DNA of 35,860 nt, from positions 1 to 35,860 of the forward strand of contig NW_003546762.1 in the NCBI RefSeq assembly GCF_000090795.2, given 5' to 3'. The notes under the pieces are model-generated. The model worked only from the letters and a program-made list of their open reading frames with translations. It was not told the origin of the DNA and ran no database searches. The stretch is from Amphimedon queenslandica. Taxonomy: Eukaryota; Porifera; Demospongiae; Haplosclerida; Niphatidae. Positions 20,776-30,960 of this stretch are shown here, piece by piece (the first letter of the stretch is position 1; each line of letters starts with the position of its first letter). A program made the translations under genes and the position numbers.

Positions 20776-21012
20776 TTAGAAGAAGAAGAAGGTAGAAGCC
20801 GAGGGTGACACGCTACAGTCGCCATTGTGATACATGTGAGGGAAGTCAGGGAACCGTACAGGCACGTATACTCCATCCCGGCCGATCCCGTTACGTGATG
20901 CCACACCCAACATTGATCCAAGTCTAGTCAGAGAAGTGACAAAATGGCGCTGATACTCAGGGATCAGTAATGTTCTGAGCCCTTTGCCTGAATGTAATTC
21001 AAGAAGTCTCAT
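20776..21012 (-). CDS. 78-codon open frame, unrecognised
   Basis: It starts MRLLELHSGKGLRTLLIPEY and continues RLGSMLGVASRNGIGRDG and VYVPVRFPDFPHMYHNGD. Base composition is richer in GC than the surroundings and the amino-acid make-up is ordinary for a globular protein. It could be a terminal exon on the minus strand, since it lies between DOCK-like candidate exons, but it does not resemble DOCK. The plus strand also has a partial open frame (RTGTYTPSRPIPLRDATPNI) with one stop, so the coding strand is not certain. Confidence 0.35.
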   Translation of the reverse strand: MRLLELHSGKGLRTLLIPEYQRHFVTSLTRLGSMLGVASRNGIGRDGVYVPVRFPDFPHMYHNGDCSVSPSASTFFFF

Positions 21013-21167
21013 TGAAGTAAGAGAGTGTGATACATGTACATGTATAGACCACCCAGAGTAGAGGTGGGCGATACGATACCAAAGTACTCATTTATCTAGC
21101 CTATTATACCAGGCCTCTGATACCACTGCATGTACTCGATGCCAAATCCTGGTATTGAGTAGTGAGC

Positions 21168-21892
21168 ATAAATATTAGAGTAAATGAAAGGGATAGGAAA
21201 CTGTAAAGGGTGGGATAATGTATTGTGCCATAGCAACGGATGCTACATTCCCTAATTTCCCTTGTTACACAGCAAGACCACAACTTTTCTTTACTTTTCA
21301 GCTTACAGTTCTCTTATAATAGTAAATGGGACCAAGTACAAGAGTGAAAACAAATGCTACAAAACTATGCTATCTTACTATAGTAAAAAACAAGCTCTTC
21401 TACTACACCTTTTATATAAAAGTACTACTTTCCTCTTTATTCCCCATTATCTCAAAAGCAAAATTATAAATGGAAGATTTAAAGCAAACACCTGTTGAGG
21501 AATTCAATTCTTTGGATTTTGCAGCTTAAATCACTCCTAAAGCATGTCTTCTTGGTATTTTATGCTCAAAAATGGTAAATTTGCCCTGTTCAGTCTGACA
21601 CTGTTATCTCACTGCTTGAACAAGTAACGACTAAAAAGACTTCACATACAGAATCTAGATGAGTTATTCTGGGTCTTCCACCCAGTATCTTGTCTTTGCA
21701 AAGCATACTTTTGCTAGTACAATGGCTGAATTGAGGCCTAGTCAGGCTAGTTGGCCCATAGTGGCTATGGACAATAACAGCTAGAGTATACTAGTATCTG
21801 GATTCCTCCGGTTTCATTATATAACTAGGGAAAGTAGCTTGATTTTCCAGGAATGGGTGTTTCCTATCCCTTTCATTTACTCTAATATTTAT
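21168..21892. mobile_element. Element with perfect 34-bp inverted ends and 9-bp target duplication
   Basis: 21168-21201 (ATAAATATTAGAGTAAATGA...) is the exact reverse complement of 21859-21892. GTAGTGAGC flanks it at 21159-21167 and 21893-21901. Long inverted ends with a 9-bp duplication are typical of Mutator-like (MULE) elements. The interior has a 78-codon frame (21262-21498, MLHSKTTTFLYFSAYSS) with no recognised domain, and no transposase. It sits inside the hAT-like element at 21059. Confidence 0.8.
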
Positions 21893-22026
21893 GTAGTGAG
21901 CAACCATGCCCTACTACACCTACATTATATTGGCGTCATAATAATGGCCACGCCCTTTAATAATTACAAAAATGGCAGCTAATTTCTCTTAATTCTTATT
22001 AATAACTAATTATAAATTATTTGTGC

Positions 22027-22605
22027 CAGGGTTGGGGCGAAGTACATGTACATGTACTTAAGTGCACTTAAGTACATATTTTGGGGTACTTGTACTTATA
22101 CTTACATGTAAGTCATTTTTCAATATTTACCAATGTACTTGTACTTATACTTAAGTATTTGTTTATGTACTTGATGTACTTATACATGTAAGTCTTTTAA
22201 GTACTTTTAAGTCTTTTTAAGCACAGATTGTATAATGTGTGTATTATTACCACAGCTAGTGTGATTACATGTACTTTCAATTCTATATCAGTGTATCACA
22301 GAAAGCAAGTGCAAATTTCAGGATCACTTTAGCTGGGTAGTTGGCCAGTCTCTTCACTTATTTGTAACTGTAACTGAACAAGAGCTCATGTTTTGAAAAT
22401 TTGATGTAATAGTAATTAATATATAATTAAATTGACAAGTATAAAAGTACTTATACTTGTACTTACATGTAAGTACATATCAAGTACTTATACTTCAGTA
22501 CTTTTGTCAAAAGCTATCATGTACTTGTACTTATACTTAAGTATTTTGTAAATGTACATGTACTTGGATTAAAAGTACTTTTCAAAGTAGTTCGCCCTTA
22601 CCCTG
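22027..22605. mobile_element. Second nested hAT-like element, GTACTT-rich
   Basis: Ends CAGGGTTGGGGCGAAGTAC and (reversed) CAGGGTAAGGGCGAACTAC match at 16 of 19 positions and begin with the hAT-typical CAGGG. ATTTGTGC at 22019-22026 and 22606-22613 is an exact 8-bp target duplication. The interior is dominated by GTACTT/AAGTAC words, so much of it is internally repetitive. No gene. Confidence 0.8.
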
Positions 22606-23219
22606 ATTTGTGCATGTACAGTAGCGGACTACTCATTCACTACTCGATACCATCAATACTGAGACTCAGACTACTCGGTATTGGTATCAATTCAAAATTT
22701 CTCGTATTGCCCACCTCTAACCCAGAGTGAAAGCTATGAACTTCATTAATTTTATATACGTTATCTGCCCACATGTCATAATTGGCTGCAAATTTTGGTT
22801 GGCAAAATTTTTTAAGGAAGTCAATGGAGGCACAAAGAAAATGCCTCACTTACCTGCTGTAGCTCTTTCAAAAACTAAAAAGTGCTTGTTATAAGAAAGA
22901 ATAGCTGCCTTTGAGCTTCTCCTGTAAAAGATTTGGTCAACTTCGCTCCAGAATTCTTAATACAGGTTTGTTTTTATGTCGGCCCGTTTGTTCTCCATTG
23001 AAAGTTGCCAATCAAAATCGTGGCCGGAATTTATTTCATAGTCTTCCCGCGCAAGCAATTCTCACTCTGGGTGGTCTATTACAGAGAGAGAATGGGAGAG
23101 AGAGATCAGGGTTTTCCACAGGATTTTGGCATAGTGCTCATGTACGATGTACATGTACAGCTTCTTGTCAGTGGATTGTTAAGCTGTTCAAAAGTCTGGC
23201 CACATACCCTGTACTATAA

Positions 23220-23400
23220 TAGTAAAGCTGGGATTATAACGAAAATCATAAGGAAAGAATTCGTCATTTTAAAAATATTTTTGATGCATATACGTGTACA
23301 TGTACGTACTACATGCACATGTTCTTATGTTGTTAGAAAATTTCAGCTAATTCCAATCATTTTTGGATTTTTGATGAATTTTAGTGCTTCTTAGCTCATG
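23220..23400 (-). repeat. Diverged satellite monomer, reverse orientation
   Basis: TTAGAAAATTTCAGCTAATTCCAATC near 23333 corresponds to the reverse complement of GAATCAGCTCAAACTTTCT. The match is partial. Confidence 0.4.
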
Positions 23401-23493
23401 AAGCTCATTTCTTTTAGCTCATATAACATGCTTGCGAGAAATTTTGTAATTTGTATATGTTCATGTGTTATCCCTCTCTCCTTCCTTCCCTAG

Positions 23494-23567
23494 GTCCCTT
23501 AATAAGACAGTTAATCACGGTACCTAAGGCTGCTCCTGTTGAAGGAAAAGGTCGTAGGAAGGTTTAG
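23494..23567 (+). pseudogene. Terminal-exon-like remnant
   Basis: After a strong acceptor (CTCCTTCCTTCCCTAG) the frame reads PLIRQLITVPKAAPVEGKGR then RKV and TAG at 23565-23567; past the stop it continues HEPLLLHHGLQT. The basic tail resembles the ends of sponge transposon proteins. No upstream exon was found. Confidence 0.3.
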
Positions 23568-24483
23568 CATGAGCCACTCCTCCTACACCATGGACTGCAA
23601 ACATAATACAGCATTAGTGCATCTAGTAAGTTATCGACCAATATTGCATGCTATCCATGTAAATACATGGTTTTATGAAATTTCACTAATTTGTTCTGAT
23701 TTATAATCTGTTGGTATAAATTTTTACCTTCTGCAACCATTTTTCCTAGAGTACCACAACTCTGTCGTAGAATTTAATTTTAGCAAAATTTTTTTCCAGT
23801 GAAATTTAACTCCAATAATTGTAGATGTAAATGCAGGTATATGTATCAAAAAATTTGAATGGATAATTCTCCCCTGGTCAGTTTTGGTCATTGCCTGATT
23901 TTAGTTAGAAATTCAAACTTGAGAATCAGCTTTAAGTACCTGGATCATTTTTTTAAAAAGAGCTTTCCTTTTCTTATTTTTTTCAAAATATTTCAGGGGA
24001 TACATGAATTCCATAGAACCGTTTTTGTAGTTTTTTGCACCACTTTTCTTCTATTTAATTAATGATTCACACCCAATAAGGGTGTGTGAAACACAATATG
24101 ATTTGGCCATACCCACTTTTTACAGCATTAAAAGAGCGTTTTCCTTCATTTTAGTCAATTACAGGTGGGGTCAAGATAATTTTTATGATATTAGTACTTC
24201 ATATCACTCCTTAAAGCACTAAAACTGCTAAAATCATGATCAAGGGGCTAGATAACTTTGTTCAGAGGCTTGGTAGTGATGTAAGAATCCAGGACTTCAG
24301 TTTTTTTTCAGAGATTATAAATAACTTTCATTTTGTTGGAAACGCATACTAGTTATTTTTCCGAATTTGCAATCTGTTAGAAACGCAATCAAAACCCGGC
24401 CTATGGTATGCATGTACATGTATTTGATGCCCTTGTATTTTCAGATGTACAAATGTACAGAAGTGGAGAATCCTTAATTTTTA

Positions 24484-24720
24484 TGATATACCATATAAGA
24501 TTTGTTGGTGGGAGTAATATTTGGTGAATTTGCCTGTGGAATGAAATTCGCAGATTTTATATGGGCGATTTTGTGCCAAGTGCCATTGAGCATGCTCAGT
24601 TTGCATGGTATTCTGACACATAATATACTTGTCCTTTTTTTGTGTAGAAACTTGGATCTTGTTCTGATAAAATTTGGATTCTGTACATGCATGTACATTG
24701 TACATGTAGTACTGTGATTT
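24484..24720 (+). mobile_element. Truncated relative of the element at 29381
   Basis: ATACCATATAAGATTTGTTG and GGTGGGAGTAATATTTGG, then ATTTTATATGGGCGATTTTG, match the left part of 29381-29777. No matching right end is seen. It contains TTGAGCATGCTCAG, as at 2930. Confidence 0.45.
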
Positions 24721-24734
24721 TCCTATTTTCATTA

Positions 24735-24835
24735 CATTATACATGTACATGTACATGTATAATGTTCATATACATATGTACATGTATGTTATTCATTATA
24801 CATGTCATACATGTTACATGTACATTGCACGTTAT
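24735..24835. repeat. TACATGTA palindrome cluster
   Basis: TACATGTACATGTACATGTA and neighbouring copies. Similar clusters occur near 18720, 19510, 20100, 22040, 23140, 23300, 25865 and 26835. The words are self-complementary and form short cruciform-capable runs. Confidence 0.7.
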
Positions 24836-25149
24836 TGGGCAAAGTCCAGTAAGATGAGTAGAGTTTGTTTGTCTGTCTGTTTGTACACGTACGTATTCCA
24901 TATCTCCTCTATACATGTGTATATCCGAACATGTCTAGTAATGCAATACATTCTAAATTCAATATTTCATTGAGAGTGGGAGTGGACCTAGCAACAAGAT
25001 AAGGCAAAAACACCATCCAAAGACTTTTCCAACTGTTTGAAAATGTTACAGGTGCAATTAAGTAACTATGAAACTCGTTTTTGTTGAGATAAACTGTGAA
25101 CATCAAACAAATGTCACCTGACTGCACTAAACTGGCCAGCCTTTTTAAC

Positions 25150-25522
25150 GACCTGGTGGCGAAGCCCCCAGGTTGTTCCTATAATTGAATTGACCGTCGC
25201 GCTATCTATATATATATATTTGTATATCCACACTTACATTTCTTCTATACATGTTGTATTGGAGGAATAACAAGCCTTAGCAACCACCCGCCCACGCTCC
25301 TTTACGTGAGTAGGTGTGGTCACGGCAAACAAAATGGCGGCTTACACATGGGACAAAGTTAAGAGCTTTCTAACAGCAAAAGAGCATAGAGATACTGTCT
25401 AAAAGCTTTTCTAGAAGCATTATAAGGTAGAGAAAACCTCTATAAGTCTTAATAATGACCAGGTTGTACTTGCAAGGTGGTGAAATCAATTATAGGAATA
25501 CTTTTTACCCTGTTACGCTTGT
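25150..25522 (+). repeat. Dispersed repeat, copy B (uninterrupted)
   Basis: Begins with an imperfect palindrome ACCTGGTGGCGAAGCCCCCA, contains GTCACGGCAAACAAAATGGC and GGTAGAGAAAACCTC, and ends ...TTACGCTTG. Collinear with copy A at 7369-8039 without the 303-bp insert. No open frame of note. Confidence 0.75.
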
Positions 25523-26930
25523 TAATATTTTATGGCTATTTTAAAGTCAGTGTAGCAAGGCTTAAAGTAAAAAACAAGTCAAAAGTTTTTTGGCAGCAAC
25601 ATAAGGTAGAGATTCTACTTTTTGCAGCTAATAATCTACGAGGCTGAACCCTTTAATAATTCACATTGTTTCTACATATATAATAACATATACATATCAA
25701 ATGAGAGAGAGAGGGAGAGTGTGTCTAGTGCCGCCTCCATTTGGCACTGCCTGCATGGGATAATAACTTTGTATCAAGGTAGATAAGGTCAATAAGAAGG
25801 GAGATTTATGTGCATTTTATCCCAATAGGACTTTAAGTCAATTATGGTACCTCTTTGTGTAGTACATGTACATGTACATGTATCTACCTTGTTTCTATTT
25901 CCATACGCTTGGTAATACATGTATTTGAGGGTGAAAACTTCCTTTCACTTGGATCTACAGCACTAGCTTTCAATACATGGCTTATTGGAATATGGAGTAA
26001 TAGACAAAGACTCTGGCTCCTCCACTGGCTTGAAAATAGTAGTTAGAGCTCTGAATGGTCCGTTAAATAGTTTTTATGTGTGGGCGGGTAGGGGTTAAAA
26101 TTTTCTGAATAAAAATGAACCGTGAAATTAACAAAAAATTAACACCCCACGAATTTTATCAATGGTATTGTACATGTATATGCTCTTTTCAGTGATATTT
26201 AGCATTGTCTTGTGGGCCTTAAAGATCAATTTATTAAATATTTTATCAATTTATTTATATTTTAACGAACTACATGTAGGCTAATTATTGACCTTCGATT
26301 GCAAGGTATAGGCATGGTAGAAACAGAGCTAAACTACACAGTTGGACAAAACTAGGCCTCAGTAGCAAAATTGACTATTTAAATAGTTTTTAAGTATTTC
26401 ATAAACTACCACTTTCAATTTGGATGACTCTTTTAATATAATTGCTCTAGCTTATCTGTAAAATGTATAAAATGAATTCTACTGGCAGCATTACTATTAA
26501 TTAGTATTCCAATCCAAAATGTGCATATGAACATGTCACCCATATAAATTTGTGTATATGCTTAATATCCATGTGTCTTTGTGTATCAATGATTTTTGAT
26601 ATTGAATGAGAATGGTTGTAGCTACATTTTGTTTTGTACTTGTTGTGAAAGTGCAGTATCAATTTAACACCATTACTTGGCAATAAGGCATTTTAGTGCC
26701 TCTGAAAGTACTGTACACTATTATACAATGCATGCAATACTTTGCTATTATGGGAATGGGTCTTACCATTGTTTCTTTCATTGTGTATGTATATTAAATG
26801 TATAATACAGACTCTAATGTATATGCTTATACAGGTACATGTATGCACTATACATGTAGATAGATATGTGTGTAAATGAGGCAAATGTAATTTATGCTAA
26901 TAATATATTGCAATAATCCATAGTCTACTC
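25523..26930. other. No recognised gene
   Basis: AT-rich sequence with TACATGTA clusters near 25862 and 26835. A 63-codon plus-strand frame (25855-26046) starts inside such a cluster and shows no known motif, so it is not called. Confidence 0.4.
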
Positions 26931-27111
26931 TAAAGTGCTTTAATTTGGCAGAGTTTTATTTTGGTGATTGGTGCTATGCAAATGGAATTGCCAATATTAA
27001 AACCACCAATCATTAATGCGCATGCTCAGTAATGCACATGTACACAAAATCGCCAACTTAAAAACTGTAAATTAATATTTTACAGCAAAATTGCCAAAAT
27101 AAAGCGCTATG
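26931..27111. mobile_element. Short foldback element
   Basis: AAAGTGCTTTAATTTGGCA near 26932 and, reversed, ATAGCGCTTTATTTTGGCA near 27110 match at 15 of 19 positions. The 180 bp between carry ATTGGTG/CACCAAT words and a GCGCATGCTCAG motif. It shares the TTTTGGC style of the element at 29381. No target duplication is clear. Confidence 0.5.
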
Positions 27112-27294
27112 CGGTAAACCCTCTGCCTCTATATCCTCCATCCATTAAATTCATATGGTATACGACAGTACGTACATTATAATCTTTCCATCAAAACATT
27201 AACACCTTAGTAATGATAGATGATGACTAAACAAATCATCTTGTGAACAGTAATATTAATAATAGCAAGCATGCAGTGTCTATGTATTTATTTT

Positions 27295-27298
<4 letters not shown>

Positions 27299-27339
<41 letters not shown>
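27299..27339. repeat. (TC)n microsatellite
   Basis: About 20 uninterrupted TC units. The following ~1.4 kb, to 28765, shows no recognisable gene or repeat. Confidence 0.9.
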
Positions 27340-27341
<2 letters not shown>

Positions 27342-28765
27342 CTATAGTTTTGAGTCCTGGTATATGGTGTTGATAGTACTTGCTGCCCTGGAAGTTTCAA
27401 AACAGTGATCGGTGATTTTGTGGAGCATGCGTATAATCGCTAAAAATGGGGAATTTTATTGTGGCAAATGGCTATCGAAATGCCAAATTTATCAAATTTA
27501 AATCCCTTCAAAATTTCCTGCTTTATGGTATTAGTTAATTGTTTCTTATTTATATGCAATATTAATTAATTGTTATACATTGATAGTTTTTAAATCAAGA
27601 TACAGTAGTTTCAGTTGAAATAATAATACTGTTCTTTTTTTAATATTGTGGTTAGTTGATGTCCCAAATATCTAAATAAATAATGAGTAATTTAATACAT
27701 GTACCGGTATATTCATGCTCTTTGTGACTTACAATTTTCTCGTCTCAATGCAAATGAATCCTATGACTAAATTAAAAATAATTTAGATCTATAGTTTCTT
27801 AATTCTTTTGTTTCACTTACATGTAAATGTCATCTGGGACCCAGGCAAAAATAGTGGTTTAAATTCTAGGAAAAAGATTAAATCATAATAAACACACATG
27901 CAATATTGTGCTTTGTATATAAGCTAAAAATGAAGGAAAAAATATATGGTATACTAGCATGGTGCTACTATAGGATTACTTCTGATACTATTTCTACTTC
28001 CATCAGTGAATTCTCTGCATTCATGACTTGTTATTCTATGGAGAAAGAACTTGTCAGTATACAGTGAACAATGAAAATGAGGAAAATACTGAGTAAAGTT
28101 GCACTAGCACCTCAGTTTTTGGCATGAAACTACATTGAGTGGGTTAATAGGCTTGTTCTATGCAAAATCAGTCTCGCTTATCTCCTTGAATGCATCAGTG
28201 CCATAGTAAGCTGGGGCCGGGCTGCTCAATGCAGCCGTATCATGTAGAGAATGGCTGCGTATGCGTTGCTGCAACAAGCTGCCGAGTGGCCATGCAAACA
28301 AGGCTTGCTACGTGTATGTATTACTTACTCACTTTTAGATTTCTGACTGAGCCTCTTTTCTGCTTTGCTTTCTTTCTAGCTTTGAATTGAATTCCGTAGT
28401 CAAACTGCAGGCGTGACACGATTGAACACATACACCAACTTATCAATCCACTTGTACATTAATAAAAGTTAATAAACAATAATAACAACAATATTCTACA
28501 AGTAAAAAGGAAAATAAATAAATTTGAGGGTCTCAGTGACAAAAAAACAATCAAATAGCTAATTAACAGAAGTGAAATACTTGAAAAATTTATGAGTTAT
28601 CGAATAGTGAAAGCAGTTAGGACTGGGAGGATTGAAAGAGAATAGAGCATTTGTAAAACACATCTTAAATGAGTTGATTAAATGTCTGCCAAATAATTAA
28701 AAATAACAAGATAAACAAATAAATGACACAAAAATACAGAAAAGTGATTTTCTATATCTTAGTCC

Positions 28766-28949
28766 AAGGGGTCAGACACTGGGGTGTCTGGATTCCTGAA
28801 TTCAGTTGCTGGATTCCAAGCAGTTGCTGGATTCCAAGTAGTATACCACTAAAAATCCTTAAATCTTGGATTCCGAGTCTTAGATTCCGTCACATTTTAG
28901 TTGGATTCCAAAGAGAGTGTACTGGATTCCAGGGCATATCAGACCCATC
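28766..28949. mobile_element. Short element with six GGATTCC motifs and 10-bp flanking repeat
   Basis: ATCTTAGTCC flanks it at 28756-28765 and 28950-28959. Ends are weakly inverted (GGGTCAGA and, reversed, GGGTCTGA). Inside, GGATTCC occurs six times in the same direction, coding a repeated Trp-Ile-Pro in one frame, probably by chance. Superfamily unknown; a 9-10-bp duplication would suit a Mutator-like element. Confidence 0.6.
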
Positions 28950-29092
28950 ATCTTAGTCCTTCTGTGAGGTACTGAGGAGAAAGAGAAATAGAAAGAAAAA
29001 TTATTAATGACTATTAATTATATAAATTAGTAACTATTTCTAGCAAGCACATGTCTCTGATGTTCTTACCATTCCGTAATTAAATTTAAACC

Positions 29093-29122
29093 ATTATTAT
29101 TATTATTATTATTGTTATTATT
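29093..29122. repeat. (TTA)n microsatellite
   Basis: Ten TTA units with one GTT break. Similar runs lie near 10745, 14135, 32890 and 32960. Confidence 0.8.
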
Positions 29123-29380
29123 AGAATTTTAAAGGACTTATACAGAGTAGAGAAAAACAGATAGGAGGAGGGCAGAGGAGAGAGGAAGAAGGTCTGAAGG
29201 GTTGTCAGGAACAGTTGTCCTGACACCCAGGAGGAAATAAATAAACACATACACAAAGGAATAATAAATTAAGAGGGAGTAGTAAAAGAAGAGGGGAGAG
29301 GTCAACACAGACATTTAGAGCATGGACAAACAGTATTAAAAGTGTGTGCATGCATCATTTGAGCTAAAAAAATTGTTGAA

Positions 29381-29777
29381 TACCGTATAAGACGATTTGT
29401 TGGCGGGAGTTTTCTTTGGCGGTTTAGTGATGGCTAGCTTATTGGCGGATTTAATATTGGCAGTTTCTAACAATTTAAGTATATCCCCACCCTTAGGCGG
29501 AGTTTTACTTAAGCGGTTGTGGTTCATGGAGAACATTATTATCAGAGAAAGACTGTACCTTTTCTGGAAGATTGTATTCTTTATCACCTGGTTTAGAGTC
29601 TGGCTTAAAGAAACATAGTAAAGCCATGTTAGCTAGCTGCTTTTAACAAAAATTAATGTGGGCATGATCACACGCATGAATGGAATTATTGCTTGCAGAT
29701 TTTATTTTGGCGTTTTTATAAAAATCCGTAAATCCACCAATATAAAAATCCCCGTCAACATTTCATCTTATACGGTA
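29381..29777. mobile_element. TACCGTATAAGA-ended short element
   Basis: TACCGTATAAGACGA at 29381-29395 and, reversed, TACCGTATAAGATGA at 29763-29777 match at 14 of 15 positions. The interior repeats TTTGGCGG, ATTGGCGG and AGGCGGAG. The terminal TA could be a Tc1/mariner-type TA duplication, but this cannot be separated from the end itself. No open frame of note. Confidence 0.65.
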
Positions 29778-29804
29778 TATCATTAAAATACCAATTTACC
29801 ATTT

Positions 29805-30170
29805 TTTGATTGACATTGTTAAGTCTACTGGGGGTAGGGAGTTCCATAGTCTGGGGAGACGGTGGAAGAAAGTATGTCGAGCTTGAGTCTGTGATAAGGT
29901 AGAGTTGCACATTGAGCAACAGGTACATTTAGAAGAGGATATAAAGGAGAATTAGTCATACACATTGAAACACAGATCACGATGGTTTAACTGCACAAAG
30001 AAGATGACTATTTTTGGCACATTCCAGATAGTACATGCCGGGAAGGAGCTCAAGAGTTTTGAGCCTAGACTTGTGTCCATCTGAAAGTAAAACAAGATAT
30101 ATTTGGTTGCCCTTCTCCGCAGTCTCTCTAGTGAGATAATGCCAGCTCATTAACCACACCCTGTCCCAGT
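29805..30170 (-). pseudogene. LINE reverse transcriptase C-terminal remnant
   Basis: On the minus strand one frame reads SLERLRRRATKYILFYFQ, another KSRLKTLELLPGMYYLE, and the first resumes with HTFFHRLPRLWNSLPPVDL. The blocks L-x-RR-x-TK-I, RL-x-LELLP-x-Y-LE and FFNR-x-RLWNSLP, in that order, are the usual tail of jockey/CR1-like LINE proteins. At least two frame changes; no 5' part is recognisable. Confidence 0.65.
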
Positions 30171-30413
30171 CTATCAGGTAGAACTCTAAAGTTAGATATG
30201 TCTTGTAGTATCAGCTCCAGTATTATACTGCGTATGTCGTAATTAGGTAAACCCACAACGTGCACGAAAAGAGGATGTACCCATAGGCATTGGCCTGTTT
30301 CCATATGTAGTCATATTCTACTTCTGTCTGGAGGAAGAGAGAGAGAGGGAGGGAGAAAGAGAGAGAGAGAGAAATAAATTACATGTACTCAAATAACACA
30401 AAATTTATTTTGA

Positions 30414-30505
30414 GGGTGTGGTCACAATGAAAAACATGGTGGCTTTATACTGGACAAACTCAGATTGAGTTTCTAACAGCTAGATAAGAGAGAGGGGCTA
30501 TCTAA
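30414..30505 (+). repeat. Dispersed repeat, copy C (partial)
   Basis: GGGTGTGGTCACAATGAAAA, ACATGGTGGCTTTATACTGG and GAGTTTCTAACAGC align with the middle of the repeats at 7369 and 25150, with many changes. Both ends are missing or too diverged to see. Confidence 0.6.
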
Positions 30506-30749
30506 TGAATCTCTAAAGACTACAGAAATTAATAGCAACAATGGTTTGATCTAGGATCCCTCTAGATTAGTCCTCTCATTGAAAAATTAAGCTTGTTTCT
30601 TACATGTAGTTACACATTTCCTCAGAGTGGCAGGACATTCTTGAATCTTTTACAGGGTGATTTTGATTGTGTTAGTTGGTGTGTTTTCTTTGTTCACACC
30701 CTAGCCATGAGGACAGGGTCTGAATTTGCATGCAGGTAGGCTATGAAGT

Positions 30750-30960
30750 ATACCATATAACCACAAAGTTTTGAGGCAATAAACTTTCGCAAATTAGGCC
30801 ACAAGTCTTTTTTCGCGAATTAACTTTCGCAGTTCTTGTTTTAAAGTACACATGTTTATGGCCAATATGGATAATTTTACGGAATTAACTTTCGCGAATA
30901 CGGAAAATCCGAAAAAAACAGCGCAATTTGTACCCTCGAAATTAAGCGGCTATATGGTAT
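30750..30960. mobile_element. Short element with AACTTTCGC repeats
   Basis: ATACCATATAACC at 30750 and, reversed, ATACCATATAGCC at 30960 begin a ~27-bp inverted repeat with several mismatches, ending in GAGG on both sides. Inside, AACTTTCGC occurs three times with variable flanks. Similar TACCATATA ends appear at 24484. No gene. Confidence 0.6.

Larger units (their letters stand above)
21059..22719. mobile_element. hAT-like element carrying two younger insertions
   Basis: Ends TAGAGGTGGGCGATACGA and (reversed) TAGAGGTGGGCAATACGA, flanked by ACCCAGAG at 21051-21058 and 22720-22727: an exact 8-bp target duplication. Removing the two nested elements and their duplications leaves about 340 bp that align, in reverse orientation, with the uninterrupted element at 31359-31654 (shared GCCACGCCCTTTA, AAATCCTGGTAT, ACTACTCATTCACTACT). 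Non-autonomous; no transposase. Confidence 0.85.
21044..23079. repeat. 18-bp inverted repeat pair, left arm split by a hAT insertion
   Basis: ATAGACCACCCAGAG at 21044-21058 plus TGA at 22728-22730, after removing the insertion and one copy of its target duplication, is the exact complement of TCACTCTGGGTGGTCTAT at 23062-23079. The unit without its insertions would be about 375 bp and could itself be a foldback element. Confidence 0.55.

Noticed and set aside
24909..25127. 72-codon minus-strand frame (MQSGDICLMFTVYLNKNEFH)
   Set aside because: The candidate donor (GTCCAC) is weak and no family is recognisable.
25855..26046. Plus-strand frame starting MCSTCTCTC
   Set aside because: It begins inside a TACATGTA run and has no splice or homology support.
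27733..27865. Two exon-like segments on the minus strand (27865-27821 and 27760-27733) with good acceptor and GTAAGT-type donor signals
   Set aside because: Phases do not join without a stop and the encoded pieces are too short to assign, although one (DSFALRREN) vaguely recalls the DOCK DHR-1 region.
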